A stretch of DNA of 64,000 nucleotides from CAZWBR01 sp964632305 (GTDB lineage Bacteria > Bacteroidota > Bacteroidia > Bacteroidales > Prolixibacteraceae): assembly GCA_964632305.1 (NCBI GenBank), contig CAZWBR010000012.1, positions 1 to 64,000 on the forward strand. The letters run 5' to 3'. The notes below the pieces were generated by a model that did not search any database, was not told the DNA's origin, and saw only the letters and a list, made by a program, of their open reading frames with translations. Numbering within the stretch: position 1 is the stretch's first letter; each line of letters starts with the position of its first letter. Made by a program: the position numbers and the translations under genes. This document shows positions 60,603 through 64,000 of this stretch, in pieces.

Positions 60603-60743
60603 TTAACGACAGTGCTTCTCGCAGGTCCTACGCATCTGACACGAAGTTCTTCTTCCCCTCCACCGAAAACTGAATTGTAACTCTTCAAACTTATCGCAAA
60701 TAAAAAGGTAAATTCATAGTAACGCGTCACTCATATACTTAAA

Positions 60744-60788
60744 AATCATATCTAAGTGTCAGTTTCGAAATGACACTTAGATATGATT
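60744..60788. repeat. Perfect 18-bp hairpin
   Basis: AATCATATCTAAGTGTCA and its exact complement flank a 9-nt loop (GTTTCGAAA). No T-run follows and no gene ends there. Nothing else was seen in 60789-60930. Confidence 0.85.
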
Positions 60789-60931
60789 CCTAAAGATCTA
60801 AACAACTTCAACCGCTTTATATAAAGCTGTGTAATAAACATATACATTATTCCTTCAGATCTTCATTCGCATTATATTATATCCTATGCAGGTAGAACCA
60901 TCATTCTTTTGCTCTTCTTTTTCTTAAAAAA

Positions 60932-60967
60932 AACACGTCAATTTTTACTCGTAAAAATCGACGTGTT
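60932..60967 (-). terminator. Rho-independent terminator of the beta-galactosidase gene
   Basis: AACACGTCAATTTTTAC and GTAAAAATCGACGTGTT pair with one mismatch across a 2-nt loop. On the minus strand eight T follow. It lies about 20 nt past the gene stop. Confidence 0.85.
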
Positions 60968-60986
60968 AATTATCAACTATCAATTA

Positions 60987-63446
60987 TTAATCTACTATTA
61001 TATTTATTTCATTCGAAGCTATTCCGTTTGCCACGGCCCTAAGAGTAATCTTTCCTGTTCTTATCTCTTTTTTAGGCCGAAGAATTACCAGAGCTTGCCC
61101 ATGGTAGGTTTTACAAACCGGATTGTTGAAACTTTCCATGTCGTACGGGCAGGCATTTCCTGAACCAGCAATTTCACCAACACCTGATACTGTAAACGTA
61201 ACAGGGATAGATGCGTCTGGAATCTTATTCCCTTGGGCATCTGTAATTTCAACTTTCACATAGGATAGATCGTTGCGGTCAGCTTTTATGGTCCACCTAT
61301 CGGCAGTAAGCTTTATTTTAGCAGGAGCACCTGTTGTTTTCAGTTCTTTCGACGCTACTTCAATTCCATTCTTCAGTGCTACAGCTCTTAATATTCCTGG
61401 CTCGTAAGGCACTTTAAAGCTCGCAATATATTTAGACTCATCGCCAATGGCTTGTTCAGCTATGATCCTGCCGTTTAGTTCGAGCCTGATGGTTGGATAA
61501 CTGGAGTATACTCTGACATACATTAGTTTACCTTCATTACCATCCCAGTTCCAACTTGGCATTTCATCAGGCCATCCCCAGTCACTTACCATTTCCCTTT
61601 TATCTGCCGGAATGGGGGAATGAACAACCATTTCCAGGTTACTGTTATTCCATACCACATCCCGGTATAACATCGGTGTTTTTTTGAATCCACACAGGTC
61701 AATATCTCCACAAAATGAATTAAACCATGTTGGTAGTGACGTGGTCCTTGGAAAACCTCCGCCTACTCGTTTGGTACTGGCTGTATCAACCAACTGTGAA
61801 TAACCAACTTTTGCCTCTCCGAGATAATCCATGGCCGTCCAGACAAAATCGCCAATTACCCATGAATTCTTTTTTACCTGTTGCCAGTAATCATAAGATT
61901 CCTTTGAGAAGGATTCTGTCCCCATCATAATTCTTTCCGGGAATAATGCATGATCCGATTCATATTTATCTCTTCGATAGTTATAACCGCCTACATCCAA
62001 ATCTGAAAATGATGGTGCGAGAATGTCCCACTTCACTCCTGGTCTATCCCAAAATTCACATATCCCTTCTGTCACCGGACGGGTCTGATCCAATCTCTTG
62101 ACTTCAGCAACCAATCTTTTCCTTATTTCAAAACCTAATGAATCGGCCCGTTCGGGTATCTCGTTGCCAATACTCCAGAAGATGATCGAAGGATGATTTC
62201 TGTCTCGAAGAATGATCGATTCCAAATCTTTCTGCCACCAATCCTTAAAATATAGATGATAATCTTCCGGATTTTTTTCCTTTTCCCACATATCGAAAGC
62301 CTCATCGATGACCAGAACACCATGGCGATCACAAGCATCAAGAAATTGTTTTGAGGGTGGATTGTGGCTTGTCCTGATGGCATTATAGCCATACGCTTTC
62401 ATCAATTCAACCTTCCTTTCCTCAGCCCTGTCAATGGTAGCTGAACCTAAAAATCCATTATCATTGTGCAAACAGCCACCTTTCAAAAGAACGGCCTTCC
62501 CATTCAGCAGGAAACCCGTTTTTGCATCAAAATGTATTGTCCTGATCCCAAAAGATACAGAAACCACATCGGTAACTTTTCCATTCGCAATTACCTCTAT
62601 GTTGGCAACATAAAGATTCGGATTCTCAATTGACCAAAGCTCCGGCTGTGTCACGGTGATAGTCTGATCAAATTCACTCTTCCCACCCTCAATTATTTTT
62701 ATTGGCGTTTCAAGGCTTTCTGAAACCTTTCCATCGGGTCCAACTATTTTAATTGACAGCTTTACTTCTGAATTTACAGCAGATCTATTCTCCAAAACTG
62801 ATTCGATCTTCACTTTAGCCGTATTGTCAGATACATTTTCAGTAGTTATAAAGACTCCGTTGATCGGAATATGGACCGTTTGCTTTTTTATTAGCCATAC
62901 ATGACGATAAATACCTGAACCACTGTACCAACGCGAATTCCGGCCATTATTCTTCACCTGAACTGCCAGAACATTCTCTTTTCCCGCAGGATTTAAATAG
63001 TTGGTTAAATCATACGAAAACGCTGTGTAACCATAGGGATGATTCCCAAGACGTTTCCCGTTTATCCAAAAATCCGCATTCATGTAAACTCCGTCAAACA
63101 AAATTTTTATGATTTTCCCTTCATCCTCTTTATTCAAAGTGAAATGCTTTCTATACCATCCTGTACCTCCTACAACATATCCGGTAGCCTTCTTCCCTTC
63201 GCTATTAATGGAAAAAGGACCAATTTGCCCTTCATTGTTTTCTCCCGGCAAATCCAGAATACTCCAGTCATGTGGCAAATCAATAGTATTCCATGTTTCA
63301 TCTTTCATCGAAAGCTTTTCACCATTTTTAATATCTCCACGAAAAAATTTCCAGTCATCATCAAAAAGAAATTCAGTGCGGGAGGTTTGAGCATAGCCAC
63401 GCATACCAATTATTAAAAAAAGTAGCAGGAAAAATTTGTAGTTCAT
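60987..63446 (-). CDS. Secreted GH2 beta-galactosidase-type glycoside hydrolase
   Basis: The 819-residue protein has a signal peptide (MNYKFFLLLFLIIGMRGYAQ), a sugar-binding domain (about 25-190), an immunoglobulin-like domain (about 190-290) and a GH2 TIM barrel. The acid/base Glu is in SIGNEIPE (about residue 428) and the nucleophile Glu in GTESFSKESYD (about 511). C-terminal Ig-like domains follow to the end. It cleaves terminal beta-linked galactose or related sugars outside the cytoplasm. It lies 129 nt after a SusD gene on the same strand, so it is part of a polysaccharide utilisation locus. Confidence 0.92.
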   Translation of the reverse strand: MNYKFFLLLFLIIGMRGYAQTSRTEFLFDDDWKFFRGDIKNGEKLSMKDETWNTIDLPHDWSILDLPGENNEGQIGPFSINSEGKKATGYVVGGTGWYRKHFTLNKEDEGKIIKILFDGVYMNADFWINGKRLGNHPYGYTAFSYDLTNYLNPAGKENVLAVQVKNNGRNSRWYSGSGIYRHVWLIKKQTVHIPINGVFITTENVSDNTAKVKIESVLENRSAVNSEVKLSIKIVGPDGKVSESLETPIKIIEGGKSEFDQTITVTQPELWSIENPNLYVANIEVIANGKVTDVVSVSFGIRTIHFDAKTGFLLNGKAVLLKGGCLHNDNGFLGSATIDRAEERKVELMKAYGYNAIRTSHNPPSKQFLDACDRHGVLVIDEAFDMWEKEKNPEDYHLYFKDWWQKDLESIILRDRNHPSIIFWSIGNEIPERADSLGFEIRKRLVAEVKRLDQTRPVTEGICEFWDRPGVKWDILAPSFSDLDVGGYNYRRDKYESDHALFPERIMMGTESFSKESYDYWQQVKKNSWVIGDFVWTAMDYLGEAKVGYSQLVDTASTKRVGGGFPRTTSLPTWFNSFCGDIDLCGFKKTPMLYRDVVWNNSNLEMVVHSPIPADKREMVSDWGWPDEMPSWNWDGNEGKLMYVRVYSSYPTIRLELNGRIIAEQAIGDESKYIASFKVPYEPGILRAVALKNGIEVASKELKTTGAPAKIKLTADRWTIKADRNDLSYVKVEITDAQGNKIPDASIPVTFTVSGVGEIAGSGNACPYDMESFNNPVCKTYHGQALVILRPKKEIRTGKITLRAVANGIASNEINIIVD

Positions 63447-63575
63447 TTTTTAGCTATTAAGTAAATTTAGAGAGTTATGAATTCTAGATAAGGGCCTTTA
63501 AAAAATCATTGGATTCTCAAAAAGGGAATTAAACAATTTTCGCGGGCCCTCTTTTATAGACAAAATTGAAGGTAT

Positions 63576-64000
63576 TTATTGTTTAGTATTTCCGGTAAAT
63601 GCCCCGTTCTGAATAATTTCAGGATTTTTGTCAAGTTCTTCTTGCGGGATCGGGAAAAACCACCCAAAATCTCTGTCAAGGTTAAAAACTCTTTTTTCTG
63701 CATATTCGGCATACGAAAATTCCCGGGAGATTATAATTTTCCTTAAAGTTTCATCCTTCTTTACCGATCCATCACTGTTCAGGGCGTACGTATAACGGAT
63801 ATTCGCTACATGTGGCGTCGCAAACCTGGAAACCTCTTTCCAACGCAGACAATCAAAGTAATACAAATGTTCAAAACTCAATTCAACTCTGCGTTCTTTC
63901 CTGATTTTTGAACGCATCTCCTCCTTCGTTAACCCACTTCGAAGCCCGGGCAATCCCGCCCTTTGCCGAACATCATTAACTGCTCCATAAACTGAATTGT
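63576..64000 (-). CDS. RagB/SusD-family nutrient-binding protein, C-terminal part
   Basis: The frame is open to the window end, so the true start lies beyond 64000. The visible end has YGAVNDVRQRAGLPGL, then IRKERRVELSFEHLYYFDCLRWKE and GWFFPIPQEELDKNP, the hallmark C-terminal pattern of SusD-type surface lipoproteins. These bind glycans with a SusC TonB-dependent transporter, which should lie upstream outside the window. The next gene is the GH2 enzyme. Confidence 0.93.
   Translation of the reverse strand, partial: NSVYGAVNDVRQRAGLPGLRSGLTKEEMRSKIRKERRVELSFEHLYYFDCLRWKEVSRFATPHVANIRYTYALNSDGSVKKDETLRKIIISREFSYAEYAEKRVFNLDRDFGWFFPIPQEELDKNPEIIQNGAFTGNTKQ

Noticed and set aside
60600..60607. 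Integron attC core (GCTTAAC)
   Set aside because: The heptamer fits one core but no matching GTTRRRY partner or integron integrase was seen.

Overview
The window looks like a chromosomal segment of a Bacteroidota bacterium, probably order Bacteroidales. The evidence is a SusD-like lipoprotein end beside a GH2 beta-galactosidase, ECF sigma/anti-sigma pairs, a CCDC81-type HU plus SPOR protein, a GGGtGRT protein, a VirE-like plus DUF3987 pair, and TAnnTTTG (-7) promoter boxes. Genus cannot be set from what is visible.

Region 1 (1 to about 33.2 kb) is ordinary chromosome. Mostly minus-strand genes encode a large secreted GPW-repeat protein, an MscS channel, dipeptidase E, an ECF sigma / anti-sigma / outer-membrane-protein operon, an IS3-family insertion with clear ends, a C-terminal processing protease and dCMP deaminase. 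Next come riboflavin synthase and a membrane dipeptidase, a five-gene operon of secreted proteins ending in (and starting from) an OmpA-family protein, an AraC regulator and a polysaccharide deacetylase. A second ECF operon, a NifU-like/GGGtGRT pair, a fluoride module (riboswitch, crcB, DUF190), an HU-SPOR protein, galE and a secreted protein with six WM..N.YWG repeats follow. Two stretches (1-1 kb and 24.06-25.67 kb) are crowded with palindromic intergenic repeats, including one perfect 30-bp hairpin.

Region 2 (33.245 kb to at least 60.2 kb) is an integrative element. Its left edge is a 46-nt 3' fragment of a CAT-anticodon tRNA, followed at once by a tyrosine integrase. The matching right end is not in the window. 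A replication-type block follows: two small helix-turn-helix proteins, a VirE/primase-like protein, an array of about 30 ten-bp repeats, and a PriCT-2/DUF3987 helicase-like protein. Then comes a defence-type cargo. A type I restriction-modification operon (XRE controller, hsdM, hsdS, later hsdR) is interleaved with a DUF262/DUF1524 nuclease, a HigB-HigA(ImmA) toxin-antitoxin pair and a RhuM-family protein. Downstream are a YgjP-like metallopeptidase and a NucS-like/DUF5655 protein. After that is a three-gene toxin / XRE antitoxin / SecB-like chaperone (TAC) module behind an 18-bp palindromic operator, then an orphan 3-TM protein and two further unrecognised genes. No conjugation genes were seen.

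Region 3 (about 60.3-64 kb) holds a 273-bp inverted-repeat-bounded non-coding unit, a perfect 18-bp hairpin, and then the minus-strand end of a polysaccharide utilisation locus: a SusD-family C-terminus that runs off the window and a secreted GH2 beta-galactosidase with its own terminator.

The best candidates for little-described biology are the TAC module at 56.4-57.8 kb, the mixed restriction cluster at 43.2-56.4 kb with a mosaic hsdS, the unknown proteins at 34.8, 41.6, 58.0, 59.1 and 59.7 kb, and the secreted operon at 15.3-21.8 kb. All functional statements rest on motif recognition by eye; no searches were run.
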